The notes below the pieces were generated by a model. The model was given only the letters and a program-made list of their open reading frames with translations, was not told the DNA's origin and made no database searches. From the NCBI GenBank assembly GCA_903876885.1, contig CAIRBP010000004.1, positions 91,207 through 155,206 of the forward strand: a DNA stretch of 64,000 bases, written 5' to 3'. This stretch comes from an uncultured Burkholderiales bacterium. GTDB lineage: Bacteria > Pseudomonadota > Gammaproteobacteria > Burkholderiales > Burkholderiaceae_C. A program made the position numbers and the translations under genes. Positions 25,997 through 34,337 of the stretch are shown piece by piece; position 1 is the stretch's first letter, and each line of letters starts with the position of its first letter.

Positions 25997-26785
25997 TTAA
26001 CGTCCAGCAATTGAGTCCAGACCAGTTTTGCGAATTATCGGTTGCACTTCGCTAGAGCTGAGGTAGCTAAGGAATTTTCTTGCTGATTCAACATGTGTTG
26101 AAGTCGAGACAATAGCCGCAGAATATAAGGTTTCCTTTTGAACATCTGGGCTTAATTTGCCAATAATGTCCAAGCCCTTAATGGGTAAGAGTTCACTGTA
26201 TTGCTGAAATCCGATTTCAGCTTGCCCGCTTGCTACAACCTCGCCTACCGGCACGGCTGGTATTTGTCTAGCTTTGTCTTTCAGCTCTTTAGCAATACCT
26301 AAACGTGGGAATAATTCATTAGAGAGGTACTCGCCGCTTGCACTGTCAGAATAGGCAATGGATTTTGCAGCTAAGAGTGTTTTAGTGAGAGCCTCTTTGT
26401 TACTGATATCTGGCTTAGGCGCGCCTTCCTTAACTGCAGCGGCAATCAAAGAACGAGCAAGAACAACCTTTGAGCCTTTAAGCAATTTTCCTTGAGCCAT
26501 TAATTCGTCCAAAGAGCTGCCGACCATGATAACCACATCTACTTTCTCACCGCGATCTAAACGCTTTGGAATAGCATTTGTGGTCTCGCCCATTGAGGGA
26601 CCCCTTTGCATCTCTATCTTTATATCGGGATTGTTTTTTAGAAAAGGGCCGGACAGGTCTAAGTAAGCCTGCGCAAAACCACCAGAGGTGACAACAAGAA
26701 GTTCCTCAGCATTTACAGAAATTGCCTGTGCAAAAAAGCCAAGGAATAAAGCCACACTTAAAAGAGATTTACAAATACCGCGCAT
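25997..26785 (-). CDS. ModA-like (SBP family 11) substrate-binding protein, orphan
   Basis: A Sec signal (SLLSVALFLGFFAQAISVNAEE) leads a 262-residue binding protein. The core is ELLVVTSGGFAQAYLDLSGP, a ModA-like opening, then KVDVVIMVGSSLDELMAQGK, SIAYSDSASGEYLSNEL and GEVVASGQAEIGFQQYSELL. The family includes molybdate receptors and accessory or sensory proteins that bind other oxyanions or organic acids. No modB or modC is next to it, and the proteins that usually make Mo uptake complete are missing, so molybdate should not be assumed. It is convergent with the Bug gene. Confidence 0.83.
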   Translation of the reverse strand: MRGICKSLLSVALFLGFFAQAISVNAEELLVVTSGGFAQAYLDLSGPFLKNNPDIKIEMQRGPSMGETTNAIPKRLDRGEKVDVVIMVGSSLDELMAQGKLLKGSKVVLARSLIAAAVKEGAPKPDISNKEALTKTLLAAKSIAYSDSASGEYLSNELFPRLGIAKELKDKARQIPAVPVGEVVASGQAEIGFQQYSELLPIKGLDIIGKLSPDVQKETLYSAAIVSTSTHVESARKFLSYLSSSEVQPIIRKTGLDSIAGR

Positions 26786-26886
26786 AAACAGACTCCCAAA
26801 ACAGAATTGATATTCTGCGATTCTAGCGTTAGGAATTTGTCTGTGGCAGCAAACAGTGGTAATACGGGTCTAGCCGAACGAACAAT

Positions 26887-27132
26887 TTAAGCTTGGACGT
26901 TAATACGGTGCAGATGTTGGACCGTTTTAGTACTGGTTGAGACCGGCTTTGGAGGGACTCCGTTGCCGCCGGCTTGGGGCAATTTGGTGGCCGCATTCTT
27001 CTCAGCAACGGTGGGTTGTTCGACTTTGGGTTGCGGCATTAGACGAGAGGCCTGATTCTGTGCAGACGCTTGGGGCTTGGTCTGCATGGTTTGAAGCGCA
27101 CTTGTGGAGGATGAGATGGACATTGCACTCAT
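26887..27132 (-). CDS. small Ser/Gln/Pro-rich hypothetical protein
   Basis: I do not recognise this 81-residue protein. It is low-complexity, with a Ser/Thr-rich start (MSAMSISSSTSALQ), a Gln/Ala/Pro middle and a closing HRINVQA. The ending recalls the longer unknown protein at 62210 (GQWINVVA). There is no good ribosome-binding site before either of its first two ATG codons. The opposing plus-strand ORF over the same bases is Trp/Arg-rich and less likely. It could be a genuine small gene or a chance ORF. Confidence 0.5.
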   Translation of the reverse strand: MSAMSISSSTSALQTMQTKPQASAQNQASRLMPQPKVEQPTVAEKNAATKLPQAGGNGVPPKPVSTSTKTVQHLHRINVQA

Positions 27133-27367
27133 TAGGCTATGACTTTATAAAGATTTCTTTACCACGTGATGCCGAAATAATCTACATCAGTTACACGATA
27201 CAAATTAGAACACGAATTTCAGAAAAATGCAAAAGGTCGCAATTAAGTTGAAAACTTAGTGGAATATGCCGTTTAGGGTTAATACTGCTGATTTATTCAA
27301 GAAAATTGAGCATAGTCAAGGTAGCAAAGTTCGCTCCCTTTTATTCAATTCAAATTGACAAAATTCC

Positions 27368-28057
27368 ATGAAATTCATAACGTTACGCACAGTTAAGCTC
27401 TCAGCTTTTTTAAATTTTGCGGTCCTATCAATAGCACTGGTCTCTAGTATGCCCAATCACGCCCAAGAAACTAACAAAGAAGGCTCCACTCCAAAAAACC
27501 CACGTTTTAAACCACTAACACTTGAAGAACTAAACGTTTATCAACAACCTTTGGGTCAGCAAGTCATGAAAGTCTCAAGCATCGGACTTGGGGGGCCCTA
27601 TAACCCACTACTTCGAAGTCCTGTGATGGGCCAAAGAATGTTTGATTTACTTTACTACCTTCGCTGGAACTCATCAGTGCCTCTTAGACTCAATGAATTT
27701 GCGATTTTGATTATTGGTCGACAATGGCGCTCACAGGTAGAGTGGTTTGCTCACGCACCATTGGCCATCAAAGCCGGACTGTCACCTGATATTGTGGCTA
27801 CTTTAAAAACACAAAAAAGACCAGAAAAAATGGCAGAGGATGAAGCCATGGTTTATGATTTTGTTACTGAACTCACTCAGAGCAAACAAGTCTCAGAGGC
27901 TACATTCATAAAGGCTAGAAAAATATTCTCTGAGCAACAACTTGTCGACTTAACGACGATAACGGGTACATACGTCACTGTTGCAATGCTTTTGGCTATG
28001 GCTGATGAAGGCGTACCTGTTGGCAAGGAGCCGCCGTTTAAGGCTGGAGAGCCCTGA
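27368..28057 (+). CDS. exported carboxymuconolactone decarboxylase-family protein (paralog 2)
   Basis: The 229 residues begin with a signal peptide (AFLNFAVLSIALVSSMPNHAQE). The CMD-like body shares with the gene at 4596 the blocks LRSPVMGQ, RLNEFAILI, QVEWFAHAPLAIKAGL and KRPEKM. The active region has E-W-F-A-H but no CxxC, so a peroxidase role is unlikely. It precedes a Tat-exported alpha/beta hydrolase by 221 bases on the same strand. In beta-ketoadipate pathways a CMD decarboxylase and an alpha/beta enol-lactonase work in sequence, but in the cytoplasm. Both proteins here appear periplasmic. Confidence 0.82.
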   Translation: MKFITLRTVKLSAFLNFAVLSIALVSSMPNHAQETNKEGSTPKNPRFKPLTLEELNVYQQPLGQQVMKVSSIGLGGPYNPLLRSPVMGQRMFDLLYYLRWNSSVPLRLNEFAILIIGRQWRSQVEWFAHAPLAIKAGLSPDIVATLKTQKRPEKMAEDEAMVYDFVTELTQSKQVSEATFIKARKIFSEQQLVDLTTITGTYVTVAMLLAMADEGVPVGKEPPFKAGEP

Positions 28058-28278
28058 AAAAGCACAAATGTGTTAATTGAATCGGATAATTTACGATCTT
28101 AATTTAGTAGTCTTACCAGGGAAAGTACGGGTTCGTAATTCCCCGTTTATTGAACGCGTGACAATTACACTATTTAAAATTTTAAATCTACCGTTATCCG
28201 TAATTTTATCAATCAAGAATCCGCTCAACTCAGGTCTAAGAACTTCTGGCGACTGAGATTTACTTAAGTTTAAATAAT

Positions 28279-29391
28279 ATGAAAAATTTCTCATCAAACG
28301 GAATCAGTGTTCAAACAACAAAAACCAATCATTTACCCTCGCCAGAGCGCCGAGGATTTTTTCAAAACGTTGCAGGAGCAACAGGGATCGTCGCAACCAC
28401 GCTAAGTGGTGCAACAGGCGCAGCGCTTGGTCTTAGCACAGGTGCCGCACAGGCAGCAAGCTCTAGCGAAACTCCAATCATTGCATCTGAGCACTGGGCT
28501 ATCAAAAGAGTTGGTAATGAAGACATAAAGCTTTTCATATTAAATAAAAAGCCAGCCAACTATAAAAAGCTTCCCATGATGGGAACCATACTATTTGTCC
28601 ACGGATCCTCCATGGCTGGCTCACCCGTATTTGATCTTCAAGTGCCAGGCAAACCCGAGTACTCAACGATGGATTATTTTGCCAAACTGGGGTATGACAC
28701 TTGGTGCTTGGACCACGAGGGTTACGGCAGGTCTTCCAAATCAAGAGACATTACTTACGACATTTCAACAGGTGCGGATGATTTAGAAGCGGTTAGTCGC
28801 TACATCATTCAAAAAACGGGGGATCCAAAGCTAATGCTTTATGGTGTCTCCTCAGGCGGGCTGAGAGCGGCTCTCTTTACTGAGCGTTTCCCAGAGCGAG
28901 TCAGTCGTATCATTCTTGATGCTTTTGTATGGACAGGAGAAGGAAGTCCAACACTGGCAAACCGCAGAAAACGCATTGACGAATGGAAGTCCTCCAATAG
29001 GCGTCCACTAGATCATGCGATGGTTCAAAGTATTTTTACAAGAGACCATCCTGGCACTGCCGATCAAGATGTAATCGACGCTTTTGCTAAAGCAATCTTA
29101 AAACTAGATAACTCTTTACCTACAGGGACATATATCGATATGTCTGTTAACTTACCCGTTTGTACGCCCGAGAAGTTAACGGTCCCGACTATGATTTTGA
29201 GAGGAGAATTTGACGGTATTGCAGCGTTTGATGACATCGTTAAATATTTCTCAAAACTACCTCATCCAGATAAAAGGATTGTGGTAATGCCTGGTATCGC
29301 CCATGCTAGCTTACAAGAAAAAAATGTGAAGCTAGTATTACACGCAATGGAGAGTTTCTTCAGCCAGCCACCGTTAATCTACAAAGGATGA
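28279..29391 (+). CDS. Tat-exported alpha/beta hydrolase
   Basis: The N terminus has ERRGFFQNVAGATGIVA and a mild hydrophobic stretch ending in GAAQAA, a twin-arginine signal. The hydrolase core has the oxyanion-hole HGSSMAGSP, DTWCLDHEGYGRSS, the nucleophile elbow YGVSSGGLRAAL, the acidic residue in GEFDGIAAF and the catalytic His in PGIAHASLQ, so the triad is complete. The 370-residue length includes about 60 residues of leader. The substrate is unknown; the CMD-family gene upstream suggests a lactone or ester derived from an aromatic compound. Confidence 0.86.
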   Translation: MKNFSSNGISVQTTKTNHLPSPERRGFFQNVAGATGIVATTLSGATGAALGLSTGAAQAASSSETPIIASEHWAIKRVGNEDIKLFILNKKPANYKKLPMMGTILFVHGSSMAGSPVFDLQVPGKPEYSTMDYFAKLGYDTWCLDHEGYGRSSKSRDITYDISTGADDLEAVSRYIIQKTGDPKLMLYGVSSGGLRAALFTERFPERVSRIILDAFVWTGEGSPTLANRRKRIDEWKSSNRRPLDHAMVQSIFTRDHPGTADQDVIDAFAKAILKLDNSLPTGTYIDMSVNLPVCTPEKLTVPTMILRGEFDGIAAFDDIVKYFSKLPHPDKRIVVMPGIAHASLQEKNVKLVLHAMESFFSQPPLIYKG

Positions 29392-29417
29392 ACGAGTTAA
29401 GAAAATGCAATAAACAA

Positions 29418-29437
29418 AGAGCCCTGTAATGGGCTCT
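29418..29437 (-). terminator. short terminator-like hairpin between convergent genes
   Basis: AGAGCCC and GGGCTCT form a 7-bp stem with a 6-base loop. Read on the minus strand it is followed by TTGTTTATT, so it best serves the zinc-ribbon gene that ends at 29452, but it could also halt reading from the hydrolase. Confidence 0.55.
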
Positions 29438-29451
29438 AGTTGAAGTTTAAA

Positions 29452-30090
29452 TTATTTATTGACAAGCTCAGACAACGCAACATCGATAAACTCAGACCAA
29501 CGCTCTCGCTTACATACCGAGAACACAAACTCTTGCCCCTCGGTTGTGATGATTTGAAATTGATCTCCCTTAATACTAAAACCAAGCTCTGCGCTCTGCG
29601 ATCTTACTCGGCAGTACGGAATTGAGATTACATTTGAATTAACAAAGTAACTCTCCGGGGTAAATACAAGTCCATCGGCCATCAAATATAGCCATCCACC
29701 AATAGTAGCAGCGGGACCAATCAAGGAGGCCGGTCCGTGAGCTCTAATTTCTTTATTTCGGTCAGTCAGGGAAAGGGACTTAAGAATTTTGTGCGTATTC
29801 TTGTAATGAATTAAAAACGTCCAAGCAAATAAGATTAGGACGAAACTAGCATATTTGATAGGTTGAGCAAAAATGTATACCAATAGAGCAAAGACGATTC
29901 CGGCAACCAAAAGGGTTGATAAAAATGCTTTTGATAAATCCATCTGTAAGAAAATTGAGTCGGAGAAAAAACTCACAATATCCTTGGCTCTCCAAACCTC
30001 GCCGGCAACGCTTGGCAATAGCTTGATGCCACAGTTCTCACAATAAGCATTGTCTTCATCGTTGGGGTGATGGCAGATGTTGCAGTTCAT
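29452..30090 (-). CDS. zinc-ribbon membrane protein with PH/GRAM-like C-terminal domain
   Basis: The 212 residues start with a four-cysteine zinc ribbon (CNICHHPN and YCENCG). Two membrane helices follow (STLLVAGIVFALLVYIFA, YASFVLILFAWTFLIHY). The C-terminal 80 residues alternate strands in a pattern like a GRAM or bacterial PH domain: YLMADGLVFTPESYFV, VISIPYCRVRS and FQIITTEGQEFVFSV. The ribbon and PH-like parts should both face the cytoplasm. It is the last gene of a four-gene minus-strand cluster and shares its N-terminal ribbon type with the next gene. Its function is unknown. Confidence 0.75.
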   Translation of the reverse strand: MNCNICHHPNDEDNAYCENCGIKLLPSVAGEVWRAKDIVSFFSDSIFLQMDLSKAFLSTLLVAGIVFALLVYIFAQPIKYASFVLILFAWTFLIHYKNTHKILKSLSLTDRNKEIRAHGPASLIGPAATIGGWLYLMADGLVFTPESYFVNSNVISIPYCRVRSQSAELGFSIKGDQFQIITTEGQEFVFSVCKRERWSEFIDVALSELVNK

Positions 30091-30122
30091 AGCTTAGGTT
30101 CTTTATTAGACTAACAGTCGTC

Positions 30123-31958
30123 TTATTCTTTTTCGTTACTTGTACGTTTTTTAGAAGTCGTTTTTTCAGCAGATTTTTCCTCGCCTTTTTCCCGCTCCGA
30201 AGATTTGGAATTAGCCTTTTCTTTACCATGCTCGCCGCCTTTTTCAGACTTGTCTGACTTCTCAGACTTTTCTAAGCGTTCTTTTTCATTCTCTTTATTC
30301 TCTTTGCTTTTATCGGAGGGCTCTTTATCTTGTGCAGACTTGGGCTCATCCTTAGCTATGCCTTTTGCAGGCTCTTCGACCTCGGATTTTGAGCTTTCTT
30401 TCTCGCTGTGTTCATCTTCAGATTTATCTTTGAGCTTTAAAGATTCCTCGACCTTTTTCTTATGTAGCTCAGCCTTAACGTCTTGAGCTGCATAATAGTT
30501 GTAAACACTAAAGCCACCTAGCAACAGAGTCAGTCCACACAGGAATCCAACAAACCACATTACAACAGTGTCACTGATCGAACTGGACTCAGTCGACTTA
30601 GTTTTAACTACATTTTTCACCTGGGCCTGGGCCTGGGCCTGCGATGCTGCTAATTGCTCTTGTTGTTTCCTAAAATTAATATTAAACGAGTTCATCGTCT
30701 TTATCAAAGCTGGATCGATAGTTAATCCACTTAGAAGTTCTTGTTGCTGCTGGAGTTGCGCCCTAATCTCATTTACCGCTGTTGCCATAGCACGGTTTGC
30801 AGTTTGCGCTGCCGACTGCGCCTGAGCTTGGCTTGCCAATTGACCATTTACGAAATTTTCAATGTTTTGTATCTTAAATGTTAATGCAGCAACTACTTCA
30901 TCAAAAGCAGCTGTTGATTTAACAATATTATTTTGCTGAGTGTTGTATAAATTAACAATTCCAGTCTGTATCTTCTTAAACTCAGCAGACAAAATAGCCT
31001 GCATATCATCTGAATTCTTACCAACCAGGGATTGGGCACTATTAGTCCAAAATGCTTTTAACTCCTCTAACTGAGCTGCAATATCTGTCCTTAGCTGATC
31101 CATTTTGGAATTGACTCCCTGCATATCTACAGCAGGAGCAACTAGTGCAGCTTGGGCAGCTTGGGCCGTGTGAATTCTTTGAGCCAAGGCTTGAGCGGTT
31201 GCGTGAACGTCACCCTTGATATCAGCAACTTTTGCGCCCATCTCTTGACGCATACCGTCTATAGCAGTGCGAAGTTCATCCAAACTTGCTCCAAATTCTG
31301 CCGTTAACACTGGAATTGGATTGTTCAAAATTGGGGCTAATTGCTCAATATTTACAGGCGCTTCTGAAACAGGGTGATTAGTCTGTGGCAATTGAACTGT
31401 AGCGCCTACTGGCGCATCAGGGTGAAGCTCAGTGCTTGCATGGACAGGTTCTTGTGCAGATACAGTGTGCGCCTCATGGGCAACAGTTTCTATGACGTGA
31501 GCCTGCGGGGTAGAGACGTCTGATGCCTCGAGTGCTGAGGCTTGAGTTAATGTTGACAAAGGCTCTACCTCTGGTGCGTGCTCACTCAGGTGCTCAGCGC
31601 TATGATGAATTTCACTGGGATTATCATGTTGTATATCATGATGCTCGTGCGATTGAACTGCAGCATCTATCAGTGAATCAAGATTATCTTGGTGATTAAC
31701 ATTCAAATTCGATAAATGATCCGGTTGCGAATGAGAATGCTCAACTGCTGGATTAGCTTCAATTGATTCTGCTTGAACGGATACGGACTCAAGTTGAGCG
31801 CTCACCACCGCAGCGCTTTGCTCTGTGGCGAGAAACGCCAGGGCAGCTGCGGCAGAGGCCTCAGCTTGAATTTTTTTGGAGAAATTCAGAAAAGCACCAC
31901 ATTTCCCGCAAAACTTTGCGTTTAGATTAACGGGTTTACCGCAGTGATCACAATTCAT
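30123..31958 (-). CDS. large zinc-ribbon, coiled-coil, single-membrane-span protein
   Basis: I do not recognise a named family. The order is: a four-cysteine ribbon (MNCDHCGKP, FCGKCGAF) at residues 1-25; a His/Ala/Glu-rich low-complexity segment to about 200; a predicted coiled coil at about 215-440 (LRTAIDGMRQEMGAKVADIK, NEIRAQLQQQQELLSG); one membrane helix near 460-485 (WFVGFLCGLTLLLGGF); and a Lys/Glu/Ser-rich tail of about 120 residues. With the ribbon inside, the charged tail would be periplasmic. AGGTGA precedes the ATG. The gene holds a CCTGGG microsatellite. It lies 15 bases downstream of the next membrane protein in the same operon. Confidence 0.75.
   Translation of the reverse strand: MNCDHCGKPVNLNAKFCGKCGAFLNFSKKIQAEASAAAALAFLATEQSAAVVSAQLESVSVQAESIEANPAVEHSHSQPDHLSNLNVNHQDNLDSLIDAAVQSHEHHDIQHDNPSEIHHSAEHLSEHAPEVEPLSTLTQASALEASDVSTPQAHVIETVAHEAHTVSAQEPVHASTELHPDAPVGATVQLPQTNHPVSEAPVNIEQLAPILNNPIPVLTAEFGASLDELRTAIDGMRQEMGAKVADIKGDVHATAQALAQRIHTAQAAQAALVAPAVDMQGVNSKMDQLRTDIAAQLEELKAFWTNSAQSLVGKNSDDMQAILSAEFKKIQTGIVNLYNTQQNNIVKSTAAFDEVVAALTFKIQNIENFVNGQLASQAQAQSAAQTANRAMATAVNEIRAQLQQQQELLSGLTIDPALIKTMNSFNINFRKQQEQLAASQAQAQAQVKNVVKTKSTESSSISDTVVMWFVGFLCGLTLLLGGFSVYNYYAAQDVKAELHKKKVEESLKLKDKSEDEHSEKESSKSEVEEPAKGIAKDEPKSAQDKEPSDKSKENKENEKERLEKSEKSDKSEKGGEHGKEKANSKSSEREKGEEKSAEKTTSKKRTSNEKE
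30619..30641. repeat. CCTGGG hexanucleotide microsatellite inside the coiled-coil gene
   Basis: Three and a half copies of CCTGGG encode an Ala-Gln run (AQAQAQAQ) shortly before the membrane helix. The repeat is in phase with the reading frame, so slippage would change length without frameshift. Confidence 0.8.
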
Positions 31959-31973
31959 AAGTTCACCTGGTCA

Positions 31974-32603
31974 TTAAAAACTAGCAATTACAAAACACGG
32001 TGCATAGTTGGCAGCATCGGTCTTGCTTTTTTCACAGGCCTTTAAGGCCTCTTTCTCTGCAATTTGCTTACTCTTTTGCTCTTCAACAATGGCACAGTTA
32101 CCAGCGTTACCATCAAAACTGTAAGTAAATGCGCGGTGATTTCCAGTGAAATCTCCCTTCCTCAAATACTTTGCGTAAAGATTCTTGCACTGCCCAATCA
32201 GTTTTGGGCGGTATTTAGACTTGATGGTGCCCGGTTCCAACGCCTCCGCCTCTTCAGCAGCCTTATTCTCTTTTTCGTCCCGTGAAGCAACCTCTTTAGC
32301 TCCAAGTTCATTTTCTGACTCTTTTAATGCTAATTTTGTCGTTTCTTGGCCTTTGTGACTGCCTTTTTCGCCGTCTTTTGAACCTTCATGCGCCTTCGTA
32401 GCCGTTTTTTCCTCCGCCAAAGCCCCCTCAGAGGTCGTTGCGGTCTGGGTCACTCGAGCTAGTTCCTCGGGACTTAACTCCTCATCTTCCAATAGCGTCG
32501 TTAGGCCATCTAACAAGTTTGAGCTGTACAAATAAAAACCAGCGTTTGCACATGCTAGTACTAGCGCTAATATCAGTAACCAAATCTTTAATGAGTTACT
32601 CAT
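31974..32603 (-). CDS. signal-anchored Glu/Lys-rich protein with a small cysteine-containing C-terminal domain
   Basis: The 209 residues have an N-terminal hydrophobic helix (IWLLILALVLACANAGFYLY), a Glu/Lys/Thr-rich spacer from about 40 to 125, and a compact C-terminal domain with four Cys (IGQCKNLY, GNCAIVEEQ, LKACEKS, APCFVIASF). The pattern of an Ala-rich helix, then Cys, then a closing hydrophobic strand is common in small secreted domains, where the Cys would form disulfides. The topology puts this domain in the periplasm. It is in the same operon as the coiled-coil zinc-ribbon gene, which also has a charged periplasmic tail. Function unknown. Confidence 0.7.
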   Translation of the reverse strand: MSNSLKIWLLILALVLACANAGFYLYSSNLLDGLTTLLEDEELSPEELARVTQTATTSEGALAEEKTATKAHEGSKDGEKGSHKGQETTKLALKESENELGAKEVASRDEKENKAAEEAEALEPGTIKSKYRPKLIGQCKNLYAKYLRKGDFTGNHRAFTYSFDGNAGNCAIVEEQKSKQIAEKEALKACEKSKTDAANYAPCFVIASF

Positions 32604-32663
32604 ATTAAAGCTCTTAACTTTACTTTATTGATCGTAAATGGATCATGCTTCATAAATAGTACT

Positions 32664-33071
32664 TTAGACTTTCACTCTTTTGGTTGCCGCAGCGTTGAGG
32701 ATTTCAACATAAGCTAGCCAAGAAATAACTTCGTTCATCATTTTATTAAAAACCAAAGTGTCACTTACACCATTAAAGATACATTCCATAATATTGGCAT
32801 AAACAAAGGCTGGATTCATTTGAAAATTAGAATCGCCTTCTTGAATAACCGTCTGCTGGCGCCTATAGTCGCTCACCATTTGAACAAGCGATTCCCCTAA
32901 ACTGTCGTGGTAAAGATTTCTTTGCTCGTTCAAATCACTCCAAATTTTCTCTCCGACTTGAATTTGAAAAGGCTTATCCCGAACTTTTAAATCATTAAAA
33001 GTACTTTGAAATGTTTTATAAACATTTTCCTTAGTGACGGTTTCAAATAATTTCATAATGTTTAAGTCCAT
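32664..33071 (-). CDS. hypothetical protein, 135 residues
   Basis: No family is recognised. It is a soluble, mostly helical protein with no signal or membrane segment (TFQSTFNDLKVRDKPFQIQV, NPAFVYANIMECIFNGVSD). M1 and M6 are both possible starts and neither has a clear ribosome-binding site. It is the first gene of the minus-strand cluster that contains the two zinc-ribbon proteins, 60 bases before the next gene. Its Met/Asn/Phe-rich composition is ordinary for the window. Confidence 0.65.
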   Translation of the reverse strand: MDLNIMKLFETVTKENVYKTFQSTFNDLKVRDKPFQIQVGEKIWSDLNEQRNLYHDSLGESLVQMVSDYRRQQTVIQEGDSNFQMNPAFVYANIMECIFNGVSDTLVFNKMMNEVISWLAYVEILNAAATKRVKV

Positions 33072-33278
33072 TAACTAATATTCGCACTTACTCTCCAATT
33101 CAGCTCAAGTAAGGTATCGACTCTTTAAAGACTTTCTAAATACTAAATAAGTACTCATTTTGCAAATAAAACCTACTTATTTATAAAGCTTTTTAAGGCC
33201 ACTTAGCTCTTACTCATAGAATGTCGAGTCAAAAATACTTAAAACTCAGCCACATAGGCTAATAACCAAAGACAGCAA

Positions 33279-33902
33279 ATGAGCAATTCAATACACTTTT
33301 ACAAACCCTCTGAGGGGCACGGACTGCCACACGATCCCTTCAATGCTATTGTTGGTCCTCGCCCGATTGGCTGGATTTCAAGCAAAAGCAATTCCGGGGT
33401 TTTAAACTTAGCACCTTATAGTTTTTTCAACGCCTTCAATTACATTCCACCCATAATTGCCTTTTCAAGTATCGGGACTAAAGATAGCGTCAGAAATGTG
33501 CAAGAAAACGGAGAGTTCTGCTGGAACCTAGTAACCAAGGATCTGGCAGAACAAATGAACAAGACCTGCGCGCCCGTCGGACCAGAAGTCGACGAATTTG
33601 CTCTTGCAGGACTCACCCCAACACCATCAAAAGAAATATCAGTACCTCGAGTTCTTGAGAGTAAAGTGTCCTTTGAATGCAAAGCAACGCAGATCATTCA
33701 ACTTGAAAACACTCAAGGTGGCAAGGTCAATACCTGGGTTGTATTTGGTGAGGTTGTTGGGGTTCACATCAACCAGTCGCTACTCGTAAACGGGGTCTAT
33801 GACACCGCAAATGCACACCACATTCTCCGTGGTGGAGGACCGGCAGATTATTTTGATGTAACGCCGAACAATTTATTCAAAATGGCTAGACCGCAGGTTT
33901 GA
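33279..33902 (+). CDS. flavin reductase-like (FMN-binding split-barrel) protein
   Basis: The 207 residues match the flavin-reductase-like family, with FNAIVGPRPIGWISSKSNSG, NLAPYSFFNAFNYIPPIIAF, KDSVRNVQENGEFCWNLVT and a C-terminal YFDVTPNNLFKMARP. Members bind FMN as dimers and either reduce flavin for two-component oxygenases or act on unknown substrates. No oxygenase partner is adjacent. It is divergent from the zinc-ribbon cluster across a 207-base spacer. Confidence 0.88.
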   Translation: MSNSIHFYKPSEGHGLPHDPFNAIVGPRPIGWISSKSNSGVLNLAPYSFFNAFNYIPPIIAFSSIGTKDSVRNVQENGEFCWNLVTKDLAEQMNKTCAPVGPEVDEFALAGLTPTPSKEISVPRVLESKVSFECKATQIIQLENTQGGKVNTWVVFGEVVGVHINQSLLVNGVYDTANAHHILRGGGPADYFDVTPNNLFKMARPQV

Positions 33903-33915
33903 GTCAAAGGACACT

Positions 33916-33954
33916 CTTCGCCGTCAAAACTACAACAAGAGTTTTGGCGCGAAG
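33916..33954. terminator. imperfect hairpin between convergent genes
   Basis: CTTCGCCGTCAAAACT and AGTTTTGGCGCGAAG pair through 6- and 7-bp blocks with a small internal mismatch around an 8-base loop. There is no T tract; a run of eight C residues follows. It lies between the convergent flavin-reductase and 120-residue genes and may stop transcription in both directions. Confidence 0.4.
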
Positions 33955-33974
33955 ATGCCCCCCCCGCAATTACA

Positions 33975-34337
33975 CTAATCTTCGTCTGACTCTTCTTGGT
34001 TAAAGACAGAGAAGTGCACATCCTTAAAATCAATCGCAATATAAAAAGACTGCATCAGCGGCTCCTCAGACTCCAAGTAGTACCGCATCTCGTGAAATAT
34101 ATAGAAACACAGTGAGTCTAAGAAAGTCTTGTATTCAGCTAAATCCCCGCTATGAGACCCAACTCTCAGTCGCCAAGGGTGTACGGGATGATTACCCTTT
34201 TTAAAGAAAACCTCACAGTCACGCCCTTTTAACAGCTCTCCGCCCGACTCAATGTCATAAAACAGGCGTGCTTTATAGGTTTTTGCATCTTCATATTGAC
34301 CAAAAATACGTAGCGGAAAAATCCTGACAAATGGCAT
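33975..34337 (-). CDS. hypothetical protein, 120 residues
   Basis: I do not recognise a family. It is a soluble protein rich in aromatic and charged residues (RIFPLRIFGQYEDAKTYKAR, FYIFHEMRYYLESEEPLM) with an acidic tail (NQEESDED). No signal or membrane helix is seen and no clear ribosome-binding site precedes the ATG. The codon pattern looks protein-like and no better ORF overlaps it. It is convergent with the flavin reductase gene. Confidence 0.6.
   Translation of the reverse strand: MPFVRIFPLRIFGQYEDAKTYKARLFYDIESGGELLKGRDCEVFFKKGNHPVHPWRLRVGSHSGDLAEYKTFLDSLCFYIFHEMRYYLESEEPLMQSFYIAIDFKDVHFSVFNQEESDED

Noticed and set aside
26937-27251. 104-residue plus-strand ORF over the small Ser-rich gene
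   Set aside because: It is rich in Trp and Arg, has no domain and is the antisense of the low-complexity ORF; the minus-strand reading is the more plausible of the two.
28091-28297. 68-residue minus-strand ORF between the CMD and hydrolase genes
   Set aside because: No ribosome-binding site or recognisable composition, and it overlaps the start of the hydrolase gene.
30205-30825. Two plus-strand ORFs opposite the coiled-coil gene
   Set aside because: They are Ser/Phe/Cys-rich antisense shadows of the Glu/Lys-rich and Ala/Gln-rich coding sequence.
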